NCBI GenBank assembly: GCA_018266775.1
Contig: JAFDZS010000007.1
Coordinates: forward strand, 248,001 to 312,000
Origin: Bacteroidota bacterium
GTDB taxonomy: Bacteria; Bacteroidota; Bacteroidia; Chitinophagales; Chitinophagaceae
Direction of reading: 5' to 3'
DNA length: 64,000 bases
The notes under the pieces were generated by a model, which was given only the letters and a program-made list of their open reading frames with translations, was not told the origin of the DNA and ran no database searches. Made by a program: the position numbers and the translations under genes. Positions 1 to 8,571 of this stretch are shown piece after piece (within the stretch, counting starts at the first letter, position 1; each line of letters starts with the position of its first letter).

Positions 1-179
1 AATTGTTCAAAAATTGCCTGGTTAGAAGTTTCTATCGAACTGCTTGATTTATCCAAACTGCTCCGAACAGTCTTGAATGCATTTAAAATTTCTGCAGATA
101 CGTTCAATGCTAAGATGGCCGTCAACACCAAGTACATAATGTTGATCATCTTTTGCCGGGGCTCTTTAGGTAAAGCCAT
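1..179 (-). CDS. gldM: GldM, gliding motility / type IX secretion protein (N-terminal fragment)
   Basis: This is the first ~60 codons of a minus-strand gene that runs off the left edge. It begins MALPKEPRQKMINIMYLVLT and continues with a hydrophobic helix and then NAFKTVRSS. That start, and the single N-terminal membrane helix, are characteristic of GldM, the inner-membrane motor subunit that spans the periplasm and partners with GldL in the type IX secretion and gliding apparatus. It lies directly downstream of gldK and gldL on the same strand, the conserved gldK-L-M-N order. The ATG at 179 is the only good start. The rest of the protein is outside the window, so nothing can be said about its periplasmic domains. 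Confidence 0.93.
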   Translation of the reverse strand, partial: MALPKEPRQKMINIMYLVLTAILALNVSAEILNAFKTVRSSLDKSSSSIETSNQAIFEQ

Positions 180-236
180 AGTATTTTAGATTTACGGGTT
201 GTTTAAATTGTTTTTGTTTTCTTTTGTTAGGGGGTT

Positions 237-315
237 GAAGTTTAAGAATTCAGAAGTTTAGAAGTTTAGAAAACTTCACTACAACTAAGCGCCGTAAACT
301 ACAAACCGTAAACTA
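237..315. repeat. Short direct repeats in the gldL-gldM spacer
   Basis: The 141-bp spacer holds three copies of GAAGTTTA (237-244, 253-260, 261-268) and two copies of CCGTAAACTA (292-301, 306-315). No coding potential or terminator is visible. It looks like low-complexity intergenic expansion rather than a regulatory site. Confidence 0.5.
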
Positions 316-320
316 TTATT

Positions 321-1082
321 TTATCTGCCCTGCATTGCGCTCAGCATATTACCATAAACTGCATTCAGTTTACCAAGGTTGTTAGCCAAAGCTCCAATTT
401 GTTCTTTTGCTTTATTGGCATCATCAACACTGGCCATCATAGTAGCACTGGCTTCGCTCAGTTTACCGTAGAAGTTGTTTAATGACTTCAGGTGGTTATT
501 GGCTTCTTTCAATTCCAGTTCGTAAATGGTATTTAATGAGCTCAGGTTTTTAGTTAAACCCTGTACTTGTTCGTGGAAACCTTTTGCAGATTCTGATGCA
601 TTATTGAATGATGCCATTGAATTAGCACTGGCAGTAAATGCTGCACTCATACTTCCAATTGCAGCAGTAGCTTCTTTAGTTTTAGAACCAAAGTCACTGG
701 TGCTTTTCACTACATCACTTACATCAGCAATGTTGGCAACTGTTCCGTGTAATTTATTGAAGCTTTCGCCTAATTTTTTCAGGTTGGCAGGGTTGATTTC
801 TGCTTCCTGCATCATTTTATCCATAGATAACAGTGGATTGGCGCCGGCAACTGCAACTTCCGGAATATCGTCATCTTCTTCATGATGCTTTGGTTTGATC
901 CACTCTATTGCAGCATAAACGATAAAGATTGCTGTTTCAGTCCACATACCAGTAGTCAGCATTACGTCTGCATAAGACTGGTGAGTTAATTTTGCCCATG
1001 CTGCAAAAATGATTACTGCAGCACCCGCACTTACCAACACATCAATTACTGTTAAGAAGGTTCTTTTTTTGTACTTAGCCAT
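321..1082 (-). CDS. gldL: GldL, gliding motility / type IX secretion inner-membrane motor protein
   Basis: The 253-aa protein has two N-terminal membrane helices (about residues 10-30 and 42-60). The first carries the segment VLVSAGAAVIIFAAWAK and the second follows TTGMWTETAIF. A long, mostly helical, Ala/Asn/Ser-rich cytoplasmic region follows, with a regular coiled-coil look. This is the GldL pattern: GldL and GldM form the proton-driven rotary motor that powers type IX secretion and gliding. Glutamates in or beside the second helix (TETAIF, IEWIKP) are candidates for the proton path, by analogy only. It sits between gldK and gldM, with 124-141 bp gaps. The start ATG at 1082 is unambiguous. 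Confidence 0.93.
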   Translation of the reverse strand: MAKYKKRTFLTVIDVLVSAGAAVIIFAAWAKLTHQSYADVMLTTGMWTETAIFIVYAAIEWIKPKHHEEDDDIPEVAVAGANPLLSMDKMMQEAEINPANLKKLGESFNKLHGTVANIADVSDVVKSTSDFGSKTKEATAAIGSMSAAFTASANSMASFNNASESAKGFHEQVQGLTKNLSSLNTIYELELKEANNHLKSLNNFYGKLSEASATMMASVDDANKAKEQIGALANNLGKLNAVYGNMLSAMQGR

Positions 1083-1150
1083 GACGATTAAAATTTAAAT
1101 GTTTTAATGGGGGTTATTTTTTAGTTTGAATGATACAAAAGTTTATAGAT

Positions 1151-1174
1151 TGCCCGCAATTAGTATCACGGGCA
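1151..1174 (-). promoter_or_regulatory. Stem-loop in the gldK-gldL spacer
   Basis: TGCCCG (1151-1156) pairs with CGGGCA (1169-1174) across a 12-nt loop. No T-run follows on the minus strand, so it is not a convincing terminator. It could stabilise the gldK message or act as a weak attenuator between gldK and gldL. Confidence 0.35.
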
Positions 1175-1206
1175 GTCTCAATAAGTTTTTAATTTTTGGA
1201 AGTGTT

Positions 1207-2514
1207 TTATTTTTTACCGCCTTTTTTTCCTCCTGCTGGTGGTAAATCAATTACGCAACGGAAACCGATGTAGGATTTAGCAGTATCCATGTATTCGTAG
1301 CTGCGGGTACCGCACCTTAACATAGCTGCTACATCTTTCCAACTGCCACCACGGATTACTTTACGTTTATCACGGGGCTTATCTGTTTCTTTTGCGTTAT
1401 ACCTGATATCAGGGTTCAGGTCGTGTTGAAAGTTATAGGCTCCTTCGTAGTATAATGATGAGGTCCATTCTGCTACGTTACCTGCCATATTATACAGGCC
1501 AAAATCATTCGGCCAGTAAGCATCGGCCCTTACTGTATACAGGCCACCATCTTCAGGATAGTTACCACGGCCAGGTTTGAAGTTTGCCAGTAAACAACCT
1601 TTTTTATTTCTTAAGTAATATCCACCCCATGGATATGCTGCCTGTGAACGGCCGCCACGTGCGGCATATTCCCATTGTGCTTCTGTTGGCAAACGGAAAT
1701 CTGATTCTGGGCTTCTCTTCTTGCTTTCAAGAAATGCATTCAGGTAATGTGTTCTCCATTCGCAGAATGCAGTAGCCTGTTTCCAGTTCACACCCACTAC
1801 AGGATAATTTCCAAAAGCGGGATGGCTGTAATATTGTTTGGCCATTGGCTCGTTGTAAGAATAGGAGAAATCCCTGATCCAGCATAAAGTATCTGGATAT
1901 ATTTTGATCGCTTTCTTAATAATGAATTTGCTGCGTGGAACATTTGGATCCCTGTTCATGGCTGCAGCTTTGTAATCGAATGTTTCTGATTCGTATTCCA
2001 GCTTATTGGCATCAATTTCTTTTTTACCAAAAATGCGGTTATCAGGTGTTACAATGATTGCATCTATTTTCTCCAAAGTGGCTTTATCACCCCACTTGAT
2101 GGTTTTAATTCTTTTCCAATCCAGGTAAGTATTACCATCATTAGCCTGCTTTTCAAAACCCATCAGGTGGCCAGCGATTGAATCCCTCACCCAGTTGGTG
2201 AACTGGCGATATTCATTATTGGTGATCTCTGTAGCGTCCATCCAGAACCCACTGATAGAAACAGCTTTGTTACGTGCAGTTAGTGCATAAGTAACATCTT
2301 CATCATTGGGGCCCATATGAAAGGTACCGGGATTAACGTACACCATACCGGGAGGTTTGGGTAAACTCCACCTTGAAGCTGGCGCTACACCATGTAACTG
2401 CCCATCATTAGGAAGAGCTCCGCCGGATTTGTTTTTACCGCCGAGCATTTTACAGCCCGTCGACGTAGAGGCGATAGCAACGATTGCTACCAAATAGAAC
2501 AACCTGTTCTTCAT
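1207..2514 (-). CDS. gldK: GldK, gliding motility / type IX secretion lipoprotein (formylglycine-generating-enzyme fold)
   Basis: Using the ATG at 2514 the product is 435 aa and starts with a lipoprotein signal peptide (MKNRLFYLVAIVAIASTSTGC), so Cys21 would be lipidated. The body is an FGE-sulfatase fold: VYVNPGTFHMGPND near the N-terminus, WMDATEITNNEYRQF, PVVGVNWKQATAFCEWR, FRLPTEAQWEYAARGG, and a C-terminal VIRGGSWKD. Known GldK forms a large periplasmic ring with GldN under the outer membrane as part of the type IX translocon. It heads the gldK-L-M unit. An upstream in-frame TTG-like extension is possible, but the lipobox and the promoter at 2540-2547 favour 2514. The C-terminus is rich in Gly/Lys. 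Confidence 0.93.
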   Translation of the reverse strand: MKNRLFYLVAIVAIASTSTGCKMLGGKNKSGGALPNDGQLHGVAPASRWSLPKPPGMVYVNPGTFHMGPNDEDVTYALTARNKAVSISGFWMDATEITNNEYRQFTNWVRDSIAGHLMGFEKQANDGNTYLDWKRIKTIKWGDKATLEKIDAIIVTPDNRIFGKKEIDANKLEYESETFDYKAAAMNRDPNVPRSKFIIKKAIKIYPDTLCWIRDFSYSYNEPMAKQYYSHPAFGNYPVVGVNWKQATAFCEWRTHYLNAFLESKKRSPESDFRLPTEAQWEYAARGGRSQAAYPWGGYYLRNKKGCLLANFKPGRGNYPEDGGLYTVRADAYWPNDFGLYNMAGNVAEWTSSLYYEGAYNFQHDLNPDIRYNAKETDKPRDKRKVIRGGSWKDVAAMLRCGTRSYEYMDTAKSYIGFRCVIDLPPAGGKKGGKK

Positions 2515-2539
2515 TGTTATAAACTTTGAGGGTGATAAG

Positions 2540-2547
2540 CAAATGTA
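2540..2547 (-). promoter_or_regulatory. Bacteroidota -7 promoter element for gldK
   Basis: On the minus strand this reads TACATTTG, an exact match to TAnnTTTG, about 25 nt before the gldK ATG at 2514. No convincing TTTG -33 box was found. It predicts a leader of roughly 20 nt for the gld operon. Confidence 0.55.
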
Positions 2548-2661
2548 ATGATTATTTTGAATTAACGTCATTTTGTGTGTTTTTCGCGGATTAAATTTCT
2601 ACGGAAAAAATGATCCCAAAAATGATAAACGATAGAAAAATCCAATTATTGTGACCCTTAT

Positions 2662-4728
2662 TTAAATTTTGTTCATCTTTCTCACTTGTTTCATCAGTTC
2701 CTCAATACTGCTAACGGGTTCATTGCAAGTATATTGCCTGCACAGGTAAAGCAACGTATCACTACCCGGATTTTTACCTTGCAGCATTGGATATTTCGGA
2801 TTTTCTGTTGCCGACACCATTACTATTTTACCCGGAAAATAGCGTTTTAGCATTTCACTTTTATTTTTTTCATAATCTGTTCCAACAATCGCCACTTCAT
2901 TTATACCCAACGTCAATTTTAATAATAAAGATGCCCATACCCCAAAGGATGTTGGGTAAGAGACAATGGCTTTTCCAATACCCTCAGTCATTTGAGCTAC
3001 CCTTTGCACCCACTCCTGCTTGTCTAAAAGTATTCCCAACTGCACCAAATTATCAGCCATTATGCTGTTTCCGGATGGTGTGGCTCCATCATACATTTCT
3101 TTTTTGCGCATCACCACATCTGTTTGGCCAACTGGTGTAAAGAAGAAATATGTCTCCGCATCGTCTGAAAAATTGGTTGCTGCATATTTTGTAAATCCTT
3201 CTGCCAACCCAATGTACCGGCTATCTGCTGTTAATTCCTGCAATTGAAGACATGCCTGTATCAAATACGCATAATCATCCAAAAACGCCGGGTATTTCCC
3301 TTTGCCCTCTTTCACTGTATGAAAACACTCAAAACTATCAGGCATCTTCAAAAAATGATTTAGAATAAATTCTACAAGATTGACTGCTTCCTGTTTTAAA
3401 TTTTCATCATCCAATGCCCCTGCTGCTTTTGCCAATGCAGTCGCCAGTAAAGCATTCCACCCTAATAATATCTTATCATCGGTTGCGGGGCGTATCCGTT
3501 TGTTTCTTTCCATCAGTAATACCTCCAGGCATCGATCCATACCAATCAAAAACTCTGCTTCAGCTATATTACGCTCCTCGGCAAACTGTTTACTTGCTTT
3601 TAACGTGCGCAGAATGTTCTGCCCATCCCAGTTACCCTTTTCCGTTATGTCGTAATATTCACAAAACAGTTTGCTCTCAGGGCCTAAAATTTGATCCACC
3701 TCTGCCTTACTCCATACATAAAATTTACCCTCTTCGCCTTCACTGTCTGCATCAAGTGCCGACCAGAATCCACCATCGCCGCTTTTAAATTCACGCTGCA
3801 AAAAACCAATAGTTTTCCTGATCACCGTTTCATATTTCTTTTCGCCTGTCAGCTGGTATACATCGCACAAAACCGATAACAGCAATGCGTTATCGTACAA
3901 CATTTTTTCAAAGTGCGGTACCAGCCATTCGGTATCGGTGCTGTAGCGTGCAAAGCCACCGCCGGCATGGTCGTATATACCTCCTTCCATCATTTTATCC
4001 AGGGATAGTAAAGCTTGTTTTAATGCTTCAGCATCGTCAAAGTAAAAATGATATTGCAGCAGGTATTGTATGGTAAATGTTTGCGGAAATTTTGGTGCCC
4101 GCCCGAAACCACCCCAAACCGTGTCGGCCTGCTTTAGTATGTTTGTTGTGATCAGCGTGCAGTTTTCTTTCGTAAAAACAGACTGCGTTGTTGCCTGGTT
4201 GATATGGCCAAATTGATTGGACTGTTGTAAATGCTGCAATAAATTTCCTGCCTGTTCTTCTATTTCATTTCGTCTTTCTTTCCATGATAATACAATAGCC
4301 TCCAGTACTTCACGCCACGATGAACGGTTATATGCCCTGGCTGGGGGAAAATATGTTCCACCATAGAAAGGCCTTCTGTCTGGCAAAAGAAAAACATTGA
4401 GCGGCCAGCCGCCACTGCCTGTTATTGCCTGTACTGCATCCATGTATATATGGTCAATATCGGGACGCTCTTCCCTGTCAATTTTTATGTTTACAAAGTT
4501 TTCGTTCATGAACTGCGCCACGCTTTCGTTCTCAAAACTTTCCCTTTCCATTACATGGCACCAGTGGCATGCGGCATAGCCAATACTTACGAGGATGATC
4601 TTATCTTCTTCCTGTGCTTTTTGCAATGCTTCATCCCCCCATGGATACCAATCCACCGGGTTATGCGCATGTTGTAATAAGTAGGGGCTGTTTTCGTGTA
4701 TCAACCTGTTGGTATACTTGTGTTCCAT
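2662..4728 (-). CDS. DUF255 thioredoxin-domain protein (YyaL/spermatogenesis-associated protein 20 family)
   Basis: From the ATG at 4728 the protein is 688 aa and starts [20 protein letters not shown], with the family signature [12 protein letters not shown]. The N-terminal third is a thioredoxin fold with the motif C54-H-W-C57 followed by HVMERESFE, then DREERPDID. The remainder is an (alpha/alpha)-barrel-like region with [17 protein letters not shown] and [12 protein letters not shown], as in N-acylglucosamine 2-epimerase-like proteins. The exact biochemical role of the family is not established; a redox or sugar-related role is only inferred. It is a full-length member. It is transcribed alone, from the promoter at 4768-4799, after hemD on the same strand. 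Confidence 0.9.
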   Translation of the reverse strand: MEHKYTNRLIHENSPYLLQHAHNPVDWYPWGDEALQKAQEEDKIILVSIGYAACHWCHVMERESFENESVAQFMNENFVNIKIDREERPDIDHIYMDAVQAITGSGGWPLNVFLLPDRRPFYGGTYFPPARAYNRSSWREVLEAIVLSWKERRNEIEEQAGNLLQHLQQSNQFGHINQATTQSVFTKENCTLITTNILKQADTVWGGFGRAPKFPQTFTIQYLLQYHFYFDDAEALKQALLSLDKMMEGGIYDHAGGGFARYSTDTEWLVPHFEKMLYDNALLLSVLCDVYQLTGEKKYETVIRKTIGFLQREFKSGDGGFWSALDADSEGEEGKFYVWSKAEVDQILGPESKLFCEYYDITEKGNWDGQNILRTLKASKQFAEERNIAEAEFLIGMDRCLEVLLMERNKRIRPATDDKILLGWNALLATALAKAAGALDDENLKQEAVNLVEFILNHFLKMPDSFECFHTVKEGKGKYPAFLDDYAYLIQACLQLQELTADSRYIGLAEGFTKYAATNFSDDAETYFFFTPVGQTDVVMRKKEMYDGATPSGNSIMADNLVQLGILLDKQEWVQRVAQMTEGIGKAIVSYPTSFGVWASLLLKLTLGINEVAIVGTDYEKNKSEMLKRYFPGKIVMVSATENPKYPMLQGKNPGSDTLLYLCRQYTCNEPVSSIEELMKQVRKMNKI

Positions 4729-4767
4729 TTGTTCTGTAGTGCTGTTTGTTTTTGTACGTGCAGTACT

Positions 4768-4799
4768 CAAATATATTGTAAACTGATACAAAGATCAAA
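4768..4799 (-). promoter_or_regulatory. Promoter of the DUF255 gene (-33/-7, Bacteroidota type)
   Basis: On the minus strand, TTTG (4796-4799) is followed after 20 nt by TATATTTG (4768-4775), an exact -7 element. Its -33 box lies inside the arm of the palindrome at 4785-4831, so promoter and palindrome overlap physically. The predicted leader to the ATG at 4728 is about 35 nt. Confidence 0.6.
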
Positions 4800-4831
4800 G
4801 GCTCCTTGAAGGAGCCTTTGATCTTTGTATC
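4785..4831 (-). terminator. 47-nt perfect palindrome downstream of hemD
   Basis: The left arm (4785-4807) and right arm (4809-4831) are perfectly complementary around a single central G at 4808, giving up to a 23-bp stem (21 bp if a 5-nt loop is assumed). It starts 10 nt after the hemD stop codon, in the direction of hemD transcription. The T-run after it is poor, so it is a probable but not classical terminator. It also covers the -33 box of the next gene. Confidence 0.6.
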
Positions 4832-4840
4832 AAAATATCT

Positions 4841-5632
4841 TTATTTCTTTTTGTAGGTAGACAGGTAGAGTTCCAGTGCGCTTACCATGCTGGGTGCCTT
4901 TGGCTGAGGTGCTTTAATATCCAGGGTTAACCCGGCATCTTCCACTGCTCTCAGTGTATTGATACCAAAGGCGCCTATCCTGGTTCCATTTTGTTTAAAG
5001 GTGGGAAAATTTTCCATCAGGCTTTTAACACCGCCCGGTGTAAAAAAGCAAATCACATCATAATTACGTTCCACCACTTCTTTTACATCATTGCTTACAA
5101 TACGGTATAATACAGGGGTTGCATATTCGCAATTATTGGCTTTAAGCCAGTTGGTGATCTCACTGTCGAAAGACTCAGAACATGGATACAGGAATTTCTC
5201 GTTATCCTTATGTTTGTTGATCACATCAAAAAGGCTTTTATTGCTCCCATCGGCGCCATAAAAAACTTTTCTTTTACGGTATAGAATAAACTTTTGAAGG
5301 TATAATGCCACTGCCTCAGTAATACAAAAGTATTTAGTATCCTGCGAGATACTTACCTTCATTTCATTACATGTTCTGAAAAAATGGTCGATAGCATGCC
5401 TGCTGGTAAATATCACCGCAGAGTAATTGACGATGTCAATTTTTTGCTTCCTGAAATCCTTCGCAGCAATGCCTTCCACCACAATAAAGGGATGAAAATC
5501 AAGGGTTACACTGTGCTTTTTTGCTAAATCAAAGTAAGGTGACTTATCGCCCTCGGGCCTGGGTTGGGTAATAAGTATTTTTTTGATTTTGTGGACTGAG
5601 TTTTCAGCTTTCGTTACACCGTTTTTAACCAT
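4841..5632 (-). CDS. hemD: Uroporphyrinogen-III synthase (Bacteroidota type)
   Basis: The 263-aa protein has the two-lobed HemD architecture: an N-terminal lobe beginning KIKKILITQPRPEGDKSPYFDLA, a linker with VNYSAVIFTSRHAIDHFF, and a second lobe with VICFFTPGGVKSLMENFP and RIGAFGINTLRAVEDAGL. HemD cyclises hydroxymethylbilane to uroporphyrinogen III, the branch point to haem, sirohaem and cobalamin. Sequence identity across this family is low, and the call rests on these motifs and on the neighbouring DUF4271 gene, a pairing common in Bacteroidota. It seems to have its own -7 element (5656-5663) that overlaps the end of the upstream gene. The short polar N-terminal extension before KKILIT is usual in this phylum. 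Confidence 0.85.
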   Translation of the reverse strand: MVKNGVTKAENSVHKIKKILITQPRPEGDKSPYFDLAKKHSVTLDFHPFIVVEGIAAKDFRKQKIDIVNYSAVIFTSRHAIDHFFRTCNEMKVSISQDTKYFCITEAVALYLQKFILYRKRKVFYGADGSNKSLFDVINKHKDNEKFLYPCSESFDSEITNWLKANNCEYATPVLYRIVSNDVKEVVERNYDVICFFTPGGVKSLMENFPTFKQNGTRIGAFGINTLRAVEDAGLTLDIKAPQPKAPSMVSALELYLSTYKKK

Positions 5633-5655
5633 ACTTAATCTTGAAAATGGTTTTG

Positions 5656-5663
5656 CAAAATTA
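5656..5663 (-). promoter_or_regulatory. -7 element for hemD
   Basis: The minus strand reads TAATTTTG, an exact TAnnTTTG match, overlapping the stop codon of the DUF4271 gene and ending 24 nt before the hemD ATG. hemD could therefore be expressed independently of DUF4271. Confidence 0.45.
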
Positions 5664-6629
5664 CAGATTTTTAGATAACAAAATCAATAAACCCTTGTAT
5701 ATCAATAAAAGGGGCAAAATTTCCACTCCGGCAATGTATAAGAGGAAATGAAACCTGCTGACTTTCAATTGGTTTTGTATCAACCCGTAGGATCTGAAAA
5801 AACGAAGCAGTAACATAAAACCTACGATAAGTAAAGAAACAAGGGCACTTGTGGCAGCAATATTACCATCTGAAAATGCCATCAGGACGATGAACGGGAT
5901 GAGGATGACGCCAATGATCTTGCAGATCATAAATATGATGAAAATATAAGTATTGGTCGCCTCTTTATATCCTGTTAGCCATCCCGTAAATTTCAGGATT
6001 GTGAACTTGGCAAAATAAATAACTGCCAGCACCAGAATACAAGACAGCAGCACTAACCATTGGTATCCGCCAGCAACCATATTATACTGGCGCAGCAAAA
6101 AATAGATATAAATACCAGCGCTAACAATAAAAAAGATGTTGAAAAACAATGAAGGCAGTTTTGCCTGCACCAACTGGTCGGCTAACTGGCTTTGCCTCAG
6201 CGAGGTATTAAAAAACACCCTGAACAGGTTTGAAAAATATCTTGCATAATAAAAGCGGATCAGTGCCAGTACTAACACCAGTGCGGCTAACACATAAAAG
6301 AATATATCAACAGGCTTGTTCACCTTAGGTTTCACCACCATCAGCACCGGTTTAGCTGTGGCGTTAAGAAAATGATTACTGTCTAAAAGATATTGAACAG
6401 CCTGCTGGTAAGTTCTTACAACTGGAACGGGATTTATTTTTAAGGCTGAATCTTTTATAACAGATGCTGTGTCTTTTGCTTTTGATGCAAGAGTATCCTG
6501 TTGCAGGGTAACGGAGTCTTTGTGGACAACAATACTGTCATTACGCTGAGACAATACAGTAAGGTGCAGCGCCAGCATAAAATAAAGCAAAATATTAACC
6601 CGTCGTAACAACCGAAATATTTTTTGCAA
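5661..6629 (-). CDS. DUF4271 multi-pass membrane protein
   Basis: The 322-aa product (if started at the TTG at 6629) has a signal-like N-terminus, a ~75-residue Thr/Ser/Lys/Asp-rich periplasmic stretch, and then six to seven membrane helices, ending with KVSRFHFLLYIAGVEILPLLLIYKG. This pattern and ending match DUF4271, a Bacteroidota-specific family found next to hemD. Its function is not known. The start is uncertain: the TTG at 6629 lies within a perfect -7 element (6627-6634), so transcription would begin after it. The TTG at 6611 (giving MLRRVNILLYF) or the ATG at 6578 are better candidates. The stop is certain. Confidence 0.85.
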   Translation of the reverse strand: MQKIFRLLRRVNILLYFMLALHLTVLSQRNDSIVVHKDSVTLQQDTLASKAKDTASVIKDSALKINPVPVVRTYQQAVQYLLDSNHFLNATAKPVLMVVKPKVNKPVDIFFYVLAALVLVLALIRFYYARYFSNLFRVFFNTSLRQSQLADQLVQAKLPSLFFNIFFIVSAGIYIYFLLRQYNMVAGGYQWLVLLSCILVLAVIYFAKFTILKFTGWLTGYKEATNTYIFIIFMICKIIGVILIPFIVLMAFSDGNIAATSALVSLLIVGFMLLLRFFRSYGLIQNQLKVSRFHFLLYIAGVEILPLLLIYKGLLILLSKNL

Positions 6630-6634
6630 ATGTA
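6627..6634 (-). promoter_or_regulatory. -7 element for DUF4271 (and possibly hemD)
   Basis: The minus strand reads TACATTTG. The predicted transcription start is near 6620, which excludes the longest open-frame start at 6629 and points to initiation at 6611 or 6578. Confidence 0.5.
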
Positions 6635-6686
6635 AATGGAGTAATGCAGATTACTATCATCTGAACATTTTAATATCAGCTTTGGC

Positions 6687-8516
6687 CTAAAAATAATTCA
6701 CATAGCCGAAGTGAATTTTTGAAGCGCTGCGCAGGTTGAACGTTACATCATCCCGCTTGCCTACTGCATAACTGATGTTCAACAGCCCCAGCTTTGTTTC
6801 TAGTGCCATACCTAACCCCGTTGACAAGAAAGTATTATTTACATTCACGTTTTGATATTTGTTTTTTACCCAACCTGCATCAACAAATGTAAAGAAGTAA
6901 GAATTCAAACTCACCCTGATCCTGTATTCCGCTGTAGTGACTGCATATTGCGTAGCATAAATACTTTCCTCATCAAAACCCCGCAGCAGGTTGTAACCAC
7001 CAATCTGGAAGAGTTCATTTTTAAACGTACTCTGACTGTTGAATACTGCTGATGTAATGCTTGTTTTCAAGGTTGTTTGTTTACCCAACGGAAAATAATG
7101 TGCTGCTGCAAGTTTTATCCTGAATTGGTAGGCCCGTAATTTAAGCGTGTCGTATAATTTGTTGTAGTCAAACGATGGATCTTTAATGGAAAGAATATCA
7201 TTATTGCGGCTGATATTCTTAATACCGGCCGATGCGGTTATTTTCAGCTCATTACCTTTCCTGGGGTTTAAGCGGTAATCTGTTTTGATCAGATTATAAT
7301 CCACGCCAAAGCTGGTGGCTTTTACATCAATATTATCAGGGAGCTTCCTGGTCGATTTGACGAGATTGGTATCTACCCCGCTTGCCAGTAAAAAATTGTT
7401 TTGCCATTGCACAAAGAATTTACCCGATTGATTGGCAGAAAGCAGGTATTGCAAACCCACCTGGCCGTTTACCTGCAGATAACTGGAGTCTTTTTTAAAC
7501 AGATCAAAGGCTGCATCCACACCAAAGTTTGATTTAAAAATATAAGGTTGCTGGTAAGCTAAATTTAACCGTGGCGATTTTTGTTGCAGTTGCTGCCAGT
7601 TCAGTAAAATAGATTCGCCGGTATTTAATGCATTTTTTAAATTCAGGTTAACGTCTGCCGTTAGTTGAAATTTATTTACCTGGTTAACTGTTGTTGTGGG
7701 CAGCACGCCGATCAAAAAATTAAACTGGCTGCTTTTTTTGGGCGCCAGGTAAAGGTTAAGCACAGATCCCGTGCCCAGCATTGTGATATCGCTGGGTTGC
7801 GCTTCCTGCAGGTATGGAAGGTCGAGAATTTTTTTACTGACCAGTTGCAGTTTTTCTTTATTAAACAGGCTGCCATTGGGTAAGCCCAGGTAATGCGTCA
7901 AAAAATTCTTTGAAATTTTTGCCTTGCCAAAAACCCTGATGCTGTCTAAATGATAGAGCGGCCCCTTATTTACTTTTAACAGCGCATCAATGGCGTCTTC
8001 GTTGAGGCGTACACTGTCTAAAAAAACCTGTGCGAAAGGATACCCATTCTTTTCATAATAATTCAGTATACGGTTTTGAACCTTTTGCAGTTGTTCTATA
8101 TTCAGCAACTGGTTAGTAAAATTCTTCTCAAAATAACCACTTTCGTCCATAGCCGGTTTCTCAATGCTGTCGGCAGATAATTTTACCCAATGATATTTCT
8201 TTCCCAGAAACAGCGCCACGCCGGCTGAGGTGGAATCTTCCCATGTACTGTCTACCGATGCGGTGGGATACCCCTTTGTGCCCAGTAATGCAGTTAATCC
8301 TGTTACGTATGTTCTGCACTCAATGGCATTGGTAAAACTGGTTTGCAGTTGCAGCGACTGCGGTTTAAACGTGCTATCTTTGTCGAGGTATTGGATATGC
8401 AGCAAAAAAGGTTGTTGCGCCGGTTGTTTTTGCGCAGCCAGCCGCAGCAATAAAACTGTATTGCACATCAGTGCAATGAGTAGTATCCTGGTCAGCTGCA
8501 TCTTGTGAGGGTTCAT
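6687..8516 (-). CDS. BamA/TamA-family outer-membrane protein (Omp85-like)
   Basis: The 609-aa protein has a signal peptide ending near LRLAAQ and a periplasmic half with POTRA-like segments: ENGYPFAQVFLDSVRL and HLDSIRVFGKAKISKNFLTHYLGLPNGSLFNKEKL. The C-terminal half has alternating beta strands, with FQIGGYNLLRGFDEESIYATQY (the conserved G-x-x-x-x-RGF region of Omp85 strands) and a final strand ending FGYVNYF. BamA/TamA proteins insert beta-barrels into the outer membrane. This one is shorter than BamA (usually ~800 aa with five POTRA domains) and so resembles a reduced TamA or surface-antigen variant. The start is either 8516 or the Met at 8501; the promoter at 8524-8531 leaves almost no leader for 8516. 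Confidence 0.82.
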   Translation of the reverse strand: MNPHKMQLTRILLIALMCNTVLLLRLAAQKQPAQQPFLLHIQYLDKDSTFKPQSLQLQTSFTNAIECRTYVTGLTALLGTKGYPTASVDSTWEDSTSAGVALFLGKKYHWVKLSADSIEKPAMDESGYFEKNFTNQLLNIEQLQKVQNRILNYYEKNGYPFAQVFLDSVRLNEDAIDALLKVNKGPLYHLDSIRVFGKAKISKNFLTHYLGLPNGSLFNKEKLQLVSKKILDLPYLQEAQPSDITMLGTGSVLNLYLAPKKSSQFNFLIGVLPTTTVNQVNKFQLTADVNLNLKNALNTGESILLNWQQLQQKSPRLNLAYQQPYIFKSNFGVDAAFDLFKKDSSYLQVNGQVGLQYLLSANQSGKFFVQWQNNFLLASGVDTNLVKSTRKLPDNIDVKATSFGVDYNLIKTDYRLNPRKGNELKITASAGIKNISRNNDILSIKDPSFDYNKLYDTLKLRAYQFRIKLAAAHYFPLGKQTTLKTSITSAVFNSQSTFKNELFQIGGYNLLRGFDEESIYATQYAVTTAEYRIRVSLNSYFFTFVDAGWVKNKYQNVNVNNTFLSTGLGMALETKLGLLNISYAVGKRDDVTFNLRSASKIHFGYVNYF

Positions 8517-8523
8517 GAATAAT

Positions 8524-8531
8524 CAAATCTA
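8524..8531 (-). promoter_or_regulatory. -7 element for the Omp85-like gene
   Basis: The minus strand reads TAGATTTG, an exact TAnnTTTG match ending 8 nt before the ATG at 8516. Transcription would start at or just before that ATG, so the gene is either leaderless or begins at the second Met (8501). Confidence 0.5.
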
Positions 8532-8571
8532 AAATTTTATCCCGATAGTTACCGGGAATAAACTAAAATCT

